Counted from the first letter of the stretch, positions 52,031 to 61,643 are shown. The stretch is 64,000 nucleotides of DNA from an uncultured Porphyromonadaceae bacterium (GCA_900545955.1 URAU01000006.1:62001-126000), one strand, 5' to 3'. Notes: a model not told the origin generated them from the letters alone. Translations and numbers: made by a program.

Positions 52031-53728
52031 TTAAAGTTTCGATTCTACTTCGGCGAGTATCTCTTTTTCGGCGGCGCAAGCCTCGGCCGCCAGTTTTTTC
52101 GCTTTCTCAATAAGCTTGTCGGCCTGACTGCGGTCGGTGAGCGATGCGGCATTGATGCGCACGTTCAGCTCGGCTCCGAGTATGGCGCTGCGGGCGGCGA
52201 GGGCACCTACTCCGGCGTCGCTTGCCGAGGCGGGGTTGCCCGTGCGGGCCATCTGCATAAGCAGGGGGAAGGCCTCGGAGGCAGCCTCCATAGTGTGCAG
52301 GGGCACTTCGGCGGCGTAGAATGTGGCCTGCTGGATTGCCTCGGTGCGCGCGGCCTTCTCCTCCGGAGTGCCTTTGGGGAGTTTGAAGGCGTCCATCACC
52401 CGGTTGAATGCGGCCGTGTCTTCGTCGACGAGTGCCAGCAGGCGGTCGGTGAGTTTTTGCCCCTTTTCGGCCACTTCCGAGAATTCCTCCCAGCGGGCGT
52501 CCCAGCCGGGTTTGTGGGCCGAGAGGTTGGCCACCATCGTGGCGAGGGCGGCCCCCAGGGCGCCCATATAGGCGGATATTGAACCGCCGCCGGGTGCGGG
52601 CGATTCGCTCGCGGTCTCGTAGGCGAAGCGGCGGCAAGTCATGGCCGTCAGGGCGTCGGTGTCCGGCTTGGATATGCGGTTCTCGATTATCTTTTCGTTT
52701 ACGTCGAAAGGCTTCAGTTCCGACAGCCCCATCGAGATGATGGCCGTGCGGATTATCTCGTCGTCGGGGATGCCGGCGGAACGCTGCTGAAGCCGCAGGT
52801 AGTGCTTGCCGGCCTCGATGAGCGTGCGTCGGGGCACGAGTCCCACGATTTCGGCGCCGGTCACTCTCACGCCGCGTGCGGCGGCCGCGCGGCTCACTTC
52901 GTCGAAGGCCGCGTGGAGCGGGGTGGCGTTAATGTCGGTTATGTTCATGCTCACCTGCGCGATGCCGTATTCGGGGATATACCAGCCGATGGCCTTGGTG
53001 CCTTTGAGTGTGCCGGGAATCATCACGGGCTTCCCGTCGGGACCGATTTCTGGCTTGTCGGTCACGAGCGGTCCGGTGCGTTTGGGGCGTCCTTTCTCGC
53101 GCACGTCGAATGCAATGGCGTTGGCACGTCGGGTCGAGGTGGTGTTCAGGTTATAGTTCACGGCGATAAGGAAGTCGCGGGCACCGACAACCGTGGCACC
53201 CGAGCGAGCCATCTCGTCGTCGAAGGGACGGGCGCCGAAGTCAGGTGCCTCGCCGGTGGCGTCGGCGCGTGCGGCAAGGGCCTCGTATTCACCTTTGCGG
53301 CATACGGCAAGGTTCTTGCGCTCAGGCGTGAAAGCCGCCGCCTCATAGCAATAAACCGGGATACGTAGCTCCTCGGCTATGCGGCGGCCGAGCTGCCGGG
53401 CCATCTTGGCGCACTCTTCGAGCGTCACGCCGGCCACGGGCACGAGCGGCAGAACGTCTGTCGCACCGATACGCGGGTGGGCGCCATGGTGCTGGCTCAT
53501 GTCGATTACCTCGGCGGCTTTTTTTACACCGCGGAATGCTGCCTCCACCACTGCCTCAGGCGCTCCGACAAATGTAACCACTGTGCGGTTGGTTGCCTCG
53601 CCGGGGTCCACGTCGAGCATCGTTATCCCCTCGACGCTTTCTATAGCGTTTACAATTGCCTGGATTTTCTCCTTGTCGCGCCCCTCGCTGAAGTTAGGTA
53701 CGCACTCTATGATTTTCTGCTGCTCCAT
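52031..53728 (-). CDS. ftcD: Bifunctional glutamate formimidoyltransferase / formimidoyl-THF cyclodeaminase
   Basis: Passes the formimino group from formimino-glutamate to tetrahydrofolate and then releases ammonia to give methenyl-THF. N-terminal transferase (about 1-330): CVPNFSEGRD opening, HHGAHPRIGATDV with the active His. C-terminal cyclodeaminase (about 355-565): PAPGGGSISAYMGALGAAL. 565 residues, a fused form like mammalian FTCD. It is the first gene of the ftcD-hutU-hutH-hutI operon, so histidine nitrogen and one-carbon units are fed to folate; no hutG or hutF is needed. Confidence 0.96.
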   Translation of the reverse strand: MEQQKIIECVPNFSEGRDKEKIQAIVNAIESVEGITMLDVDPGEATNRTVVTFVGAPEAVVEAAFRGVKKAAEVIDMSQHHGAHPRIGATDVLPLVPVAGVTLEECAKMARQLGRRIAEELRIPVYCYEAAAFTPERKNLAVCRKGEYEALAARADATGEAPDFGARPFDDEMARSGATVVGARDFLIAVNYNLNTTSTRRANAIAFDVREKGRPKRTGPLVTDKPEIGPDGKPVMIPGTLKGTKAIGWYIPEYGIAQVSMNITDINATPLHAAFDEVSRAAAARGVRVTGAEIVGLVPRRTLIEAGKHYLRLQQRSAGIPDDEIIRTAIISMGLSELKPFDVNEKIIENRISKPDTDALTAMTCRRFAYETASESPAPGGGSISAYMGALGAALATMVANLSAHKPGWDARWEEFSEVAEKGQKLTDRLLALVDEDTAAFNRVMDAFKLPKGTPEEKAARTEAIQQATFYAAEVPLHTMEAASEAFPLLMQMARTGNPASASDAGVGALAARSAILGAELNVRINAASLTDRSQADKLIEKAKKLAAEACAAEKEILAEVESKL

Positions 53729-53816
53729 ATTTTCTGAAATGGCTTTCTATTTGCCTGAAAGTTGTGATATTAACGGGAAGCATCGGGCCTGTGCGCCCGG
53801 CTGTCCTCCCTTTCTG

Positions 53817-53824
53817 CAAATATA
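53817..53824 (-). promoter_or_regulatory. Probable hut operon promoter, -7 box
   Basis: TATATTTG on the minus strand, exact match, about 88 nt before the ftcD start. The 347-bp gap also holds the divergent aspS box; I see no HutC-type or riboswitch signal that I can name. Confidence 0.5.
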
Positions 53825-53973
53825 GCCATTTCCCATCTAACGGCCGATGCATTTTCCGTGTTATAAAACATATTTCCCCTGACGCCAGGCTTTCAGACTC
53901 TTTGTATGGTCGGCCTAAACCTCCAATTCGTGGGAAAATGGGTGGGAATGAGGGCCAATTCCGAAATGTTTGC

Positions 53974-53981
53974 TAAATTTG
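53974..53981 (+). promoter_or_regulatory. Probable aspS promoter, -7 box
   Basis: TAAATTTG, exact match, 94 nt before the aspS start codon. Confidence 0.5.
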
Positions 53982-54075
53982 CATACGGAACGAGGGAGAG
54001 ATGAAATGCATCGATTCCTCAGTGCCGTAACCCTTGCTTTCAGAAAATTTAATAAAGCTTTTCATATATCAAGCT

Positions 54076-55839
54076 ATGTATAGAACCAACACTTGCGGCG
54101 AGCTGCGTCTCGCCGATGCGGGAAAGAGCGTCACGCTGGCCGGCTGGGTGCAGCGCGTGCGCAGAATGGGCGGCATGACTTTCGTCGACCTCCGCGACCG
54201 ATATGGAATCACTCAGATTGTATTCGACAATGATACCGACGCATCGCTCTGCGATGTTGCAAGTCATCTCGGCCGCGAATATGTGGTGGAGGTGAAAGGC
54301 CGTGTGGCTGAACGCACAAGCAAAAATCCTCACCTTCCCACCGGCGATATCGAGATTATCGCCTCGGAGCTCCGCGTGCTCAATCCGTCGGAAGTTCCAC
54401 CCTTCACCATCGAGGACGATACCGACGGCGGCGACGATCTCCGTATGAAATTCCGCTACCTCGATCTGCGCCGTACACCCGTGCGCCGCAATCTTGAACT
54501 GCGTCACCGCATGACCATGGAGGTGCGCCGCTATCTCGATTCGAAGGGTTTCCTTGAAATCGAGACTCCGATGCTCGTCGGCTCCACTCCGGAGGGTGCC
54601 CGCGATTTCGTGGTTCCCTCGCGTATGAATCCCGGTTGCTTCTATGCTCTGCCCCAGTCGCCTCAGACTCTCAAGCAGCTGCTGATGGTGTCGGGTATGG
54701 ACCGCTATTTCCAGATTGTGAAATGTTTCCGCGACGAAGACCTCCGCGCCGACCGTCAGCCGGAGTTCACCCAAATCGACTGCGAGATGAGTTTCGTGGA
54801 GCAGAACGACATCATCGAGCTTTTCGAGGGGATGGCAAAGCATCTTTTCAAGGAGCTCCGCGGCGTAGAACTTACCGAATCGTTCCAGCGTATGCCCTGG
54901 GCCGACGCGATGAAATACTACGGTTCCGACAAGCCCGACCTCCGTTTCGGTATGGAGTTCGTCGAACTGATGGATATCCTCAAGGGCTCCGGTTTCAGTG
55001 TGTTCGACAACGCCGCATATATCGGCGGCATCTGCGCCAAGGGGGCTGCAAACTATACCCGCAAGCAGATTGATCAGCTCACGGAGTTCGTGAAGCGTCC
55101 GCAGATCGGCGCCAAGGGGATGGTCTACGCCCGCATCGAGCCCGACGGAACCGTCAAGTCGTCGGTCGACAAATTCTACACTCAGGAAACGCTCCAGAAG
55201 ATGAAGGAGGCCTTCGGCGCCGAACCGGGCGACCTCATCCTCATTCTCAGTGGCGACGACGCCATGAAGACGCGCAAGCAGCTCTGCGAACTGCGTCTCG
55301 AAATGGGCAACCGCCTTGGCCTGCGCGACAAGAACAAGTTCGCATGTCTCTGGGTAGTCGACTTCCCGATGTTCGAATGGAGCGACGAGGAGCAGCGCCT
55401 TATGGCTATGCATCATCCGTTCACTCATCCTAAGGAAGAGGATATTCCACTGCTCGACAGCCGTCCGGAGGATGTCCGCGCCGATGCCTACGATATGGTT
55501 GTCAACGGTGTAGAGGTCGGAGGCGGTTCAATCCGTATCCACGATGCCGCGCTTCAGGCAAAGATGTTCGAGATTCTCGGTTTCACCCCCGAAAAGGCCC
55601 AGGAGCAGTTCGGCTTCCTTATGAACGCCTTCAAGTATGGCGCACCCCCTCACGGAGGTCTCGCCTATGGTCTCGACCGTTGGGTCTCGCTCTTCGCCGG
55701 TCTCGACAGCATCCGCGACTGCATCGCTTTCCCGAAGAACAATTCCGGCCGCGACGTGATGCTCGAAGCGCCTGCCGCACTCGACCAGAAGCAGCTCGAC
55801 GAACTCCAGCTCGCCCTCGCTCCCAAGGAAGAAAAATAA
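54076..55839 (+). CDS. aspS: Aspartyl-tRNA synthetase
   Basis: Charges tRNA-Asp. Class II synthetase: OB-fold anticodon domain (about 1-110, opening with RTNTCGELR and [22 protein letters not shown]), motif 1 near FLEIETPML, motif 2 [23 protein letters not shown] domain about 290-420, motif 3 near GLAYGLDR. 587 residues, bacterial type. A 14-codon upstream extension of the frame is rejected because MYRTNT is the family start. Followed 6 bp later by the Nif3-like gene. Confidence 0.97.
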   Translation: MYRTNTCGELRLADAGKSVTLAGWVQRVRRMGGMTFVDLRDRYGITQIVFDNDTDASLCDVASHLGREYVVEVKGRVAERTSKNPHLPTGDIEIIASELRVLNPSEVPPFTIEDDTDGGDDLRMKFRYLDLRRTPVRRNLELRHRMTMEVRRYLDSKGFLEIETPMLVGSTPEGARDFVVPSRMNPGCFYALPQSPQTLKQLLMVSGMDRYFQIVKCFRDEDLRADRQPEFTQIDCEMSFVEQNDIIELFEGMAKHLFKELRGVELTESFQRMPWADAMKYYGSDKPDLRFGMEFVELMDILKGSGFSVFDNAAYIGGICAKGAANYTRKQIDQLTEFVKRPQIGAKGMVYARIEPDGTVKSSVDKFYTQETLQKMKEAFGAEPGDLILILSGDDAMKTRKQLCELRLEMGNRLGLRDKNKFACLWVVDFPMFEWSDEEQRLMAMHHPFTHPKEEDIPLLDSRPEDVRADAYDMVVNGVEVGGGSIRIHDAALQAKMFEILGFTPEKAQEQFGFLMNAFKYGAPPHGGLAYGLDRWVSLFAGLDSIRDCIAFPKNNSGRDVMLEAPAALDQKQLDELQLALAPKEEK

Positions 55840-55845
55840 TACGAT

Positions 55846-56634
55846 ATGCCGAAGATAAAAGAAGTTATCGAGGCGATAGAATGCGTAGCTCCCCTGCATC
55901 TGCAGGAGAGCTACGACAATTCTGGGCTGCAGGTTGGCGATGTCAGTGTCGAGGCCTCCGGAGCGCTGCTCTGCGTCGATGCCACCGCCGACGTGATCGA
56001 CGAGGCTGTGGCCAGTGGCTGTAATCTCGTCGTTACCCACCATCCGCTGCTGTTTCACGGAGTGAAGTGCGTGGCCGGCCGCAATCGTCCGGAGGTGGTC
56101 CTTGCCAAGGCCATTCAAGCCGGTATCTGCATATATTCTTCGCATACGGCTATGGATGCTGCCGTAGGCGGTATCTCGCGCCGTATGGCCCGTATGCTCG
56201 GCCTCACCGACGTGAAGGTGCTCGTGCCCTCCCGCCCGGGTGCGCAGGAGGGTCTGGGCGCGGTAGGCAACCTCCCTCAGACGATGGAGCCGATGCGATT
56301 CCTTCAGTTCGTTAAGGAGGTTTTCGGATCTGTTGCCCTCCGCTACAGTCTGCCGGTGCCCGACGCGGCCATCAGTCGCGTGGCTCTTTGCGGAGGTGCC
56401 GCCGGTGAGTTTGTGCCCGAGGCTATTGCCGACGGTGCGCAGGTCTACGTCACTGCCGACTGCAAGCACAACCAGATGCTCGACCATGCCGACCGCATTC
56501 TGCTTGTCGATGCCGGTCATTATGAGACGGAGCAATGCGCTACGCAGATTTTTTTGGAAATTTTAACAGAAAAATTTCCTAACTTTGCAGTCGCAAAATC
56601 GCAGGCCTGCCACAACCCCGTGGCTTGTCTGTGA
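55846..56634 (+). CDS. Nif3-like dinuclear metal-centre protein
   Basis: Cytosolic protein of the Nif3/YbgI family (also called GTP cyclohydrolase type 2-like), role uncertain. Metal ligands are seen in VTHHPLLF, in the SSHTAMD block, and in VDAGHYETE near the end. 262 residues, the short form without the CutA-like insert. It is co-transcribed with aspS (6-bp gap). The last ~18 residues are encoded by DNA that also carries the promoter of the next gene. Confidence 0.9.
   Translation: MPKIKEVIEAIECVAPLHLQESYDNSGLQVGDVSVEASGALLCVDATADVIDEAVASGCNLVVTHHPLLFHGVKCVAGRNRPEVVLAKAIQAGICIYSSHTAMDAAVGGISRRMARMLGLTDVKVLVPSRPGAQEGLGAVGNLPQTMEPMRFLQFVKEVFGSVALRYSLPVPDAAISRVALCGGAAGEFVPEAIADGAQVYVTADCKHNQMLDHADRILLVDAGHYETEQCATQIFLEILTEKFPNFAVAKSQACHNPVACL
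56580..56587 (+). promoter_or_regulatory. Probable zinc-ribbon gene promoter inside the Nif3-like gene
   Basis: TAACTTTG, exact match, 111 nt before the next start codon, with TTTG (56553-56556) 23 nt upstream. It lies in the last 55 bp of the Nif3-like gene. Confidence 0.5.
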
Positions 56635-56697
56635 TTGACCCTTCCGGCATCGGCCGGAATATTGTCCCCACGAACATTTCAGTTTTTTATTTAAATA

Positions 56698-57471
56698 ATG
56701 GCTACCGAAAACACCAAAACCGAAGCACTCTCGGTTGAGAGCCGCCTGAAATCGCTCTACGAGCTTCAGACAATCCTTACCGAAATCGACCGCATCAAAA
56801 CCATCCGTGGTGAGCTGCCTCTCGAAGTGAAGGATCTTGAAGACAATCTGGCCGGCCTGCACACCCGTATCGAAAACTACAAGGCCGAAATCGCCGCCCT
56901 CAACGACAAACTCGTGAAGGAGCGCCAGAAAATCGCTGATTCGCAGAGCAAAATCGCTACCTATAAGGAGCAGCTCGACAACGTGCGTAATAACCGCGAG
57001 TTCGACCTTCTTACCAAGGAAGTGGAGTTCCAGACCCTCGAAATCGAGCTTGGCGAGAAACACGTCAACGACTATTCGCGCCAGATCGAGAACAAGACGT
57101 CTGAAATCAAGGCTACCGAAGAGAGCATTCAGGACACCGAGCACGTGCTCGCCGAAAAGCGTGCCGAACTCGAGGAGATTGTTTCCGAAACCCGTCAGGA
57201 CGAGGAGCGCCTCCGTCAGCAGGCCAAGGAGCTCGAGCCGAAAATCGACGCCTATACGCTCAATGCCTTCAAGCGCATCCGCAAAAATGCCCGCAACGGT
57301 CTGGGTGTTGTCTACATCCAGCGCAACGCCTGCGGCGGCTGCTTCAACCGCATCCCCCCGCAGAAGCAGCTCGAAATCAAGATGCACAAGAAAATCATCG
57401 TCTGCGAATACTGCGGCCGCATTCTCATTGATCCGGAAATCGCCGGCGTTGAGGCTCCCGAGAGCAAGTAA
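56698..57471 (+). CDS. C4-type zinc-ribbon coiled-coil protein
   Basis: Cytosolic protein with a long coiled coil (about 15-190) and a C-terminal C4 zinc ribbon: CGGC near 208-211 and CEYC near 233-236, the pattern of PF02591/zf-RING_7. 257 residues. The role is unknown; the family is sometimes linked to nucleic acid binding, and Nif3-like genes are frequent neighbours, as here. It is followed by a hairpin and converges with the MFS gene. Confidence 0.9.
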   Translation: MATENTKTEALSVESRLKSLYELQTILTEIDRIKTIRGELPLEVKDLEDNLAGLHTRIENYKAEIAALNDKLVKERQKIADSQSKIATYKEQLDNVRNNREFDLLTKEVEFQTLEIELGEKHVNDYSRQIENKTSEIKATEESIQDTEHVLAEKRAELEEIVSETRQDEERLRQQAKELEPKIDAYTLNAFKRIRKNARNGLGVVYIQRNACGGCFNRIPPQKQLEIKMHKKIIVCEYCGRILIDPEIAGVEAPESK

Positions 57472-57560
57472 GTTTTGCCAGACTGAAAATATAATGGTCT
57501 GGAAGGCCATTACCGGTGGCACCAGCGCCCCGACGTTGCCCTTCCCCGACTGAATGCTGA

Positions 57561-57603
57561 TAAGGCGGTGAGTCAGAATCCCGATTCTCGACCCACCGCC
57601 TTA
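57561..57603. terminator. Bidirectional terminator-like hairpin
   Basis: Ten-base arms TAAGGCGGTG and CACCGCCTTA, with further pairing inside (GTC/GAC, GAATC/GATTC). It sits between the convergent zinc-ribbon and MFS genes. T runs are weak on both sides. Confidence 0.65.
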
Positions 57604-57662
57604 TTCTTGTGTATCTTCGTCCGGCTCTGTCTCGGGTGGTCTGCGCTTTACGCGCCTCTGCT

Positions 57663-58985
57663 TCAGTTCTCGTTGAGGCGACGGCGCTCGAAGAATTTGC
57701 CGGTGGCGAGGATGAAGAGCAGCGCGCCGGCTCCCTGCATGAACGCCACGGTATGGAAGGCCGCTGAGAATCCGATATTTTCAGCTATCACGCCTCCGAG
57801 CAGTATGCCGATGCCCATCCCGAGGTCCCACGAAATCAGAATCGAGGAGTTGGCCGTCCCGCGCTGGTTGTGGTGCGCCACCTTGACGAACATGTTCAGA
57901 AACGCCGGGTACATCTGCCCGTTGCCGAGGCCTACGAGCAGGGCGGAGAGATAGAAGCTCCACTCGGTCGCTACAAATGCGAAAAGCGAATAGCCTGCCA
58001 GCGAGAGCAGTACGCCTACAGTGGCGTTGCGCGTCATTTTTCCGGCCCTGAGGCTCTTCGAGCCGAAGAGGCGCGAGGTGATCAGTCCGGCCGAAAGAAG
58101 CATGAAGAATATTCCGGTGCCGTCGGTGATGCCGAGCTGCGTCTTGCCGTAGATGGCCACATAGTTGCTCATTACTCCCCAGCAAAGACCAAAGAAGCTG
58201 ATGTTTATGGCAAGCAGCCACGCACGCCCCAGAAAAAAGTGGTCGAGGCTGAGCACCGGCTTGGCATGCACCTTCTCGCGTGTCGGAAGCTTCACTTTGG
58301 TGGCGCAGTAGAATCCGCCGAACGCCAGTATCAGCGAAAGCCAGAAGAGCAGCATGAAGTTGTCGGTAGCGTGGTAGATGTAGATTCCGGCGCTCGGTGC
58401 CACCGCCATGGCGATATTGTTGCTCAGTCCGTAAAAACCTAACCCTTCATTGCGGCGTGAGGAGGGGAGCACGTCGATGGCTACGGTGCTGTTTACCACC
58501 GTGGTGGCGCCGAAAGGAATGCCGTGGAGGGTGCGCACGATGGCGAACATCAGCAGAGTGCCTGCTCCGACGTAGCCGGTGAAACAGATAAAGAATGCGA
58601 AGAAACAGATGGTCAGCACTGTCTTGCGGTCGAAAGAGTCGACCACAAATCCGCTGAATGGCCTTACAAGCAGCGTGGCTACCACATAGCCCGAGAGCAC
58701 AAGGCCTATCATACTCTTGTCGGCGTCGAACTGCTTGTCGAGATACAGCGGAAGCAGGGGCGTCAGCAGGTAGAATGCGAAGAATAGCAGAAAGTTGCAT
58801 ATCATCACCTTGATATACTCCCTGTTCCACAACTTTCCGGAATCTACTCCGTTCGCCTTTTGCCCGTTCCCATTCAAGTTCTCGCTCCTTTCCACTTTCC
58901 CGTTCCCATACTCTTTCCCTTTTGCGGCTTCTGTAGCTTCCCCTTCCTTTATTGTAATCTCTTTACCTTCATTCTGAGCGTCCAT
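57663..58985 (-). CDS. MFS-family transporter with hydrophilic N-terminal extension
   Basis: Twelve-helix major facilitator, probably exporting a drug or sugar-like compound (DHA-type). SFDRKTVLTICF in the first cytosolic loop fits motif A, which also has the GLVLSGYVVATLL helix upstream. 440 residues, but the first ~50 residues before LWNREYIKVMICNFLL are a charged and Gly/Asn-rich extension (KEGEATEAAKGKEYGNGK), unusual for this family. The later internal starts lack the first helix, so the extension is probably real. Its DNA is a strong pyrimidine tract on the plus strand. Substrate unknown. Confidence 0.85.
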   Translation of the reverse strand: MDAQNEGKEITIKEGEATEAAKGKEYGNGKVERSENLNGNGQKANGVDSGKLWNREYIKVMICNFLLFFAFYLLTPLLPLYLDKQFDADKSMIGLVLSGYVVATLLVRPFSGFVVDSFDRKTVLTICFFAFFICFTGYVGAGTLLMFAIVRTLHGIPFGATTVVNSTVAIDVLPSSRRNEGLGFYGLSNNIAMAVAPSAGIYIYHATDNFMLLFWLSLILAFGGFYCATKVKLPTREKVHAKPVLSLDHFFLGRAWLLAINISFFGLCWGVMSNYVAIYGKTQLGITDGTGIFFMLLSAGLITSRLFGSKSLRAGKMTRNATVGVLLSLAGYSLFAFVATEWSFYLSALLVGLGNGQMYPAFLNMFVKVAHHNQRGTANSSILISWDLGMGIGILLGGVIAENIGFSAAFHTVAFMQGAGALLFILATGKFFERRRLNEN

Positions 58986-59010
58986 AATCTACACTGCGTT
59001 TTATCGACTG

Positions 59011-59018
59011 CAAAATTA
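59011..59018 (-). promoter_or_regulatory. Probable MFS gene promoter, -7 box
   Basis: TAATTTTG on the minus strand, exact match, 25 nt before the MFS start codon, which supports that start. Confidence 0.5.
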
Positions 59019-59235
59019 CACATTTCTTTCGGACTATCTCCATTCCAAATCCCCTCCATTCCTACCCACTTCGCCGCTTTTGACTTAAGTGTCGTCAGGT
59101 ATCTGCCTATCTGGTTCATAGGCGACCGGTTCAAATCATGGACCGGGATAATATAAAAAATGGAGTCTGAAATAAATTTGAATGGCGTCAGTAATTTGGG
59201 AACATTTACTTTTAAGTCAATCAGCAGAAAAATCG

Positions 59236-59243
59236 TATATTTG
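59236..59243 (+). promoter_or_regulatory. Probable Crp/Fnr gene promoter, -7 box
   Basis: TATATTTG, exact match, only 4 nt before the ATG used. The transcript would start at or after that ATG, so either it is leaderless or the next ATG (59269) is used. Confidence 0.45.
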
Positions 59244-59247
59244 CAAT

Positions 59248-59850
59248 ATGGCGCATCTAAACGACTTTATGACGAGGATTGATTTCTCGGTGCTGAATGA
59301 TTATGTGGCGGCCAAGGGGAAGAGCATTCTCTATTCCAGGGGCGAGGGACTCGTTCAGCAGGGAAACTTGTGCCGCTATGTAGGTATTGTAAAGTCGGGC
59401 TATTTCAAATATGTGGCTCTCAATTCAAAAGGAGATGAAGTCGTTACGGGCTTCTCATTCGAGGGCGAGGTTGTCACCGACTATGTGCAGGGATTCCTGT
59501 ACGACCGGCCTTCGCTAACCTCCATTGTTGCCGGAAGCGATGCCGAGGTTCAGTGTGTGCTGATAGAAGAGGCGCGTCGGTTTATCGTAGAGCGCACCCC
59601 CGGCTTTGTAGCCGAGGTATCTTCCAATCTGTTGGAGGAGGCTTATAGCCGTTATCTGAATATGCTCGTAAAGACTCCGACGGAACGCTTCCGTGAACTC
59701 GTCTCCCGTTATCCGGGAGTCATACACAATCTGCCCATTCATGAGATTGCCTCCTATTTAGGGATATCCCGCCGTCAGTTGCACCGCATCCGAGGGGCGG
59801 AGAATGCTGCCGCCACCTCCGCAGAACGCTTAGGCGAAGTGCCGTTCTGA
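59248..59850 (+). CDS. Crp/Fnr-family transcriptional regulator
   Basis: Cyclic-nucleotide-binding-like beta-roll (about 20-115), dimer helix, and a C-terminal winged-helix region with HEIASYLGISRRQLHRIRG as recognition helix-turn-helix. No Cys pattern for an Fe-S cluster, and the cAMP-binding residues of true CRP are not evident, so the ligand is unknown. 200 residues from MAHLNDF; an earlier frame extension contains the promoter and is rejected. A GTGA-N6-TCAC palindrome, the CRP/FNR spacing, lies 54 bp after its stop, in front of the next gene. Confidence 0.88.
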   Translation: MAHLNDFMTRIDFSVLNDYVAAKGKSILYSRGEGLVQQGNLCRYVGIVKSGYFKYVALNSKGDEVVTGFSFEGEVVTDYVQGFLYDRPSLTSIVAGSDAEVQCVLIEEARRFIVERTPGFVAEVSSNLLEEAYSRYLNMLVKTPTERFRELVSRYPGVIHNLPIHEIASYLGISRRQLHRIRGAENAAATSAERLGEVPF

Positions 59851-59904
59851 AAATGAGTATATTTAAGAAAACACATCGCGATGCCCTGATCCTCATGCTC
59901 TAAA

Positions 59905-59918
59905 GTGACATTTGTCAC
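59905..59918. promoter_or_regulatory. Perfect Crp/Fnr-type palindrome
   Basis: GTGACA-TT-TGTCAC, i.e. GTGA-N6-TCAC, the core of CRP-type operators. It ends 22 bp before the -7 box of the downstream gene, overlapping the -33 region, and follows the regulator gene. Binding is inferred. Confidence 0.6.
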
Positions 59919-59940
59919 GCCTGATGCCGATTATTCATTG

Positions 59941-59948
59941 TAACTTTG
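59941..59948 (+). promoter_or_regulatory. Promoter -7 box of the unknown secreted pair
   Basis: TAACTTTG, exact match, 63 nt before the next start codon and just downstream of the palindrome. Confidence 0.55.
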
Positions 59949-60011
59949 CTTAATCGGGATGAGAGTTTTCGTTCCGACATCCCGGTTCAGTTACTTTGAA
60001 ATCAAATAAGT

Positions 60012-61025
60012 ATGAAGAGAATCATTATCTGGCCATTATTTATGCTGGGTCTGACAATCAGCATGGCCATGTATGGCGAGACACCATCGGCGCCGGAAAG
60101 CATCGCTTCACAGGATTCCACAATAAATGTAATTGCGTGGTTCAACAAGCACGACACGGTAACATACCGGGTCAGCGAATCCTCATGGAAGCTAACCGGC
60201 ACGGATACGGTTCTCACTGCGTCCTACTCGATGATGGCGCGTATCAACGTAGTTGATTCAACATCCAACGGGTATAAAATAGACTATACTTTTTTGGATT
60301 TTCCCACCAACATACTTCCCGATTCCGCTTCCGAAATCGACAGGTTTCAACGTCAGATAACCGACAGACTTGCCCGAAAGATTGTCGGTACGACCGTTCA
60401 TTTTGAGACGGATGAATATGGTCGGATAACCAGATACAACAATCTGGGTCAAATCAAAAAACAAGCCGGATCACTTTTCAAAGAGGCTTCGAACGAATTT
60501 TCAAAACTCCCTGAAATGCAAGAGTTAAAGAAAATGGGATTCGATGTAAAACAGTATTCCAAGAACGTCGACACAGACAAGTTGGTTGACGGCTATCTTG
60601 AAGAGCTTAATATGCTGTTCATGTATCACGGCCTATCAATGCAGCCCGGTGAAAATACAGAGCATGAAGATGCCACCGACACTCAGTATGAAAACACTAC
60701 TTATACTTCCGCGACTGTTGATGCCGACGACGGTTCCTATAGTATTGTGCAGGATGTAACAAGTATTTTGCCTCGAAACGAATTAAAGGAAGTGGTTGGC
60801 GGCATTGTTGAATCATTTTCCAACGAGAGTATTACAGACAGTTTTAATGAAAACTTCGATGCCCAGGTAAATGTTGACTGCACATATGAGGATTATCTGA
60901 AAATCGACTATCTTGTCAACGGCTGGCCCTATTCCGTTGTAAGACAAAAAGCCACAATGATAGGGAATCGGGGTAAAGTCAAGCAGACCGTTATATCTAT
61001 TGATTCCTATTCTTTCGCTCAATAA
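60012..61025 (+). CDS. Secreted protein of unknown function
   Basis: Signal peptide MKRIIIWPLFMLGLTISMAMYGE, then a ~310-residue body with no motif I know. An acidic, Asn/Thr-rich patch lies at about 215-245 (NTEHEDATDTQYENTTYTS). 337 residues. Codons are clearly more AT-rich than in the genes upstream, which suggests recent arrival or fast evolution. It starts an operon with the next gene (13-bp gap) and is preceded by the palindrome after the Crp/Fnr gene. Confidence 0.7.
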   Translation: MKRIIIWPLFMLGLTISMAMYGETPSAPESIASQDSTINVIAWFNKHDTVTYRVSESSWKLTGTDTVLTASYSMMARINVVDSTSNGYKIDYTFLDFPTNILPDSASEIDRFQRQITDRLARKIVGTTVHFETDEYGRITRYNNLGQIKKQAGSLFKEASNEFSKLPEMQELKKMGFDVKQYSKNVDTDKLVDGYLEELNMLFMYHGLSMQPGENTEHEDATDTQYENTTYTSATVDADDGSYSIVQDVTSILPRNELKEVVGGIVESFSNESITDSFNENFDAQVNVDCTYEDYLKIDYLVNGWPYSVVRQKATMIGNRGKVKQTVISIDSYSFAQ

Positions 61026-61038
61026 TTAATTATATACC

Positions 61039-61641
61039 ATGAAGAGAATTTTATTTTTCATTCTGATTGTATGTTCGGTCTGTTGTGTTTCGCTCGCAAA
61101 AGATCCACTCGGGAAAGTATCCGTAACAATGAACGACGGCAGCGTTATCAATGGATATTGTGAAAATCTGTTCAAACACGAACGACCGACAATCAAAGTT
61201 TCGCCAGGGCCGGATGGTAAAAAGTCTGTAAAATATAAGGCAACTGATATCCGGGAGTTGAAATATGAAATCCCGAATGATACCGTTATTGAATATTGGT
61301 ATCCGGTGCTGTATTTTCATGATCGTACACTGCTGATGACAAAAGTGCGTCAGTGCAACACGGTAACTCTCTGGACAGCATGTATCGGCGGCCAGGAATT
61401 AGTCGGTCCTCAAGGTATGAGATGGACTGAAAGAATTAAAAACTGCATTTCATTTGGTCCCGATATGGCAGACGGAATCGCATGGGATTTTCCCCATATC
61501 ATTCACGGACGATGCAAACAGCTTCCCGGTTACGGTGATTTCGTAAGCCAATACAAGAAATCACATCCGGAGATAAAAGACTGGACAGAATTTGAACCAC
61601 TGATGAAAATGTGTGCTGCATATGTGGATTCTGTAAGGTAA
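61039..61641 (+). CDS. Secreted protein of unknown function
   Basis: Signal peptide MKRILFFILIVCSVCCVSLA, then a ~180-residue domain. The first part (GKVSVTMNDGSVINGYCENLFKHERPTIKVSP and KYKATDIRELKY) looks like a small beta-barrel repeat. Two Cys beyond the signal could form a disulfide. 200 residues. AT-rich codons like its upstream partner. No known motif. Confidence 0.7.
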   Translation: MKRILFFILIVCSVCCVSLAKDPLGKVSVTMNDGSVINGYCENLFKHERPTIKVSPGPDGKKSVKYKATDIRELKYEIPNDTVIEYWYPVLYFHDRTLLMTKVRQCNTVTLWTACIGGQELVGPQGMRWTERIKNCISFGPDMADGIAWDFPHIIHGRCKQLPGYGDFVSQYKKSHPEIKDWTEFEPLMKMCAAYVDSVR

Positions 61642-61643
61642 TG

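Noticed and set aside
53764..53976. 70-residue plus-strand frame before aspS
   Set aside because: Covers both divergent promoter boxes; composition looks random.
54049..55428. 459-residue minus-strand frame opposite aspS
   Set aside because: Antisense shadow of a universal enzyme.
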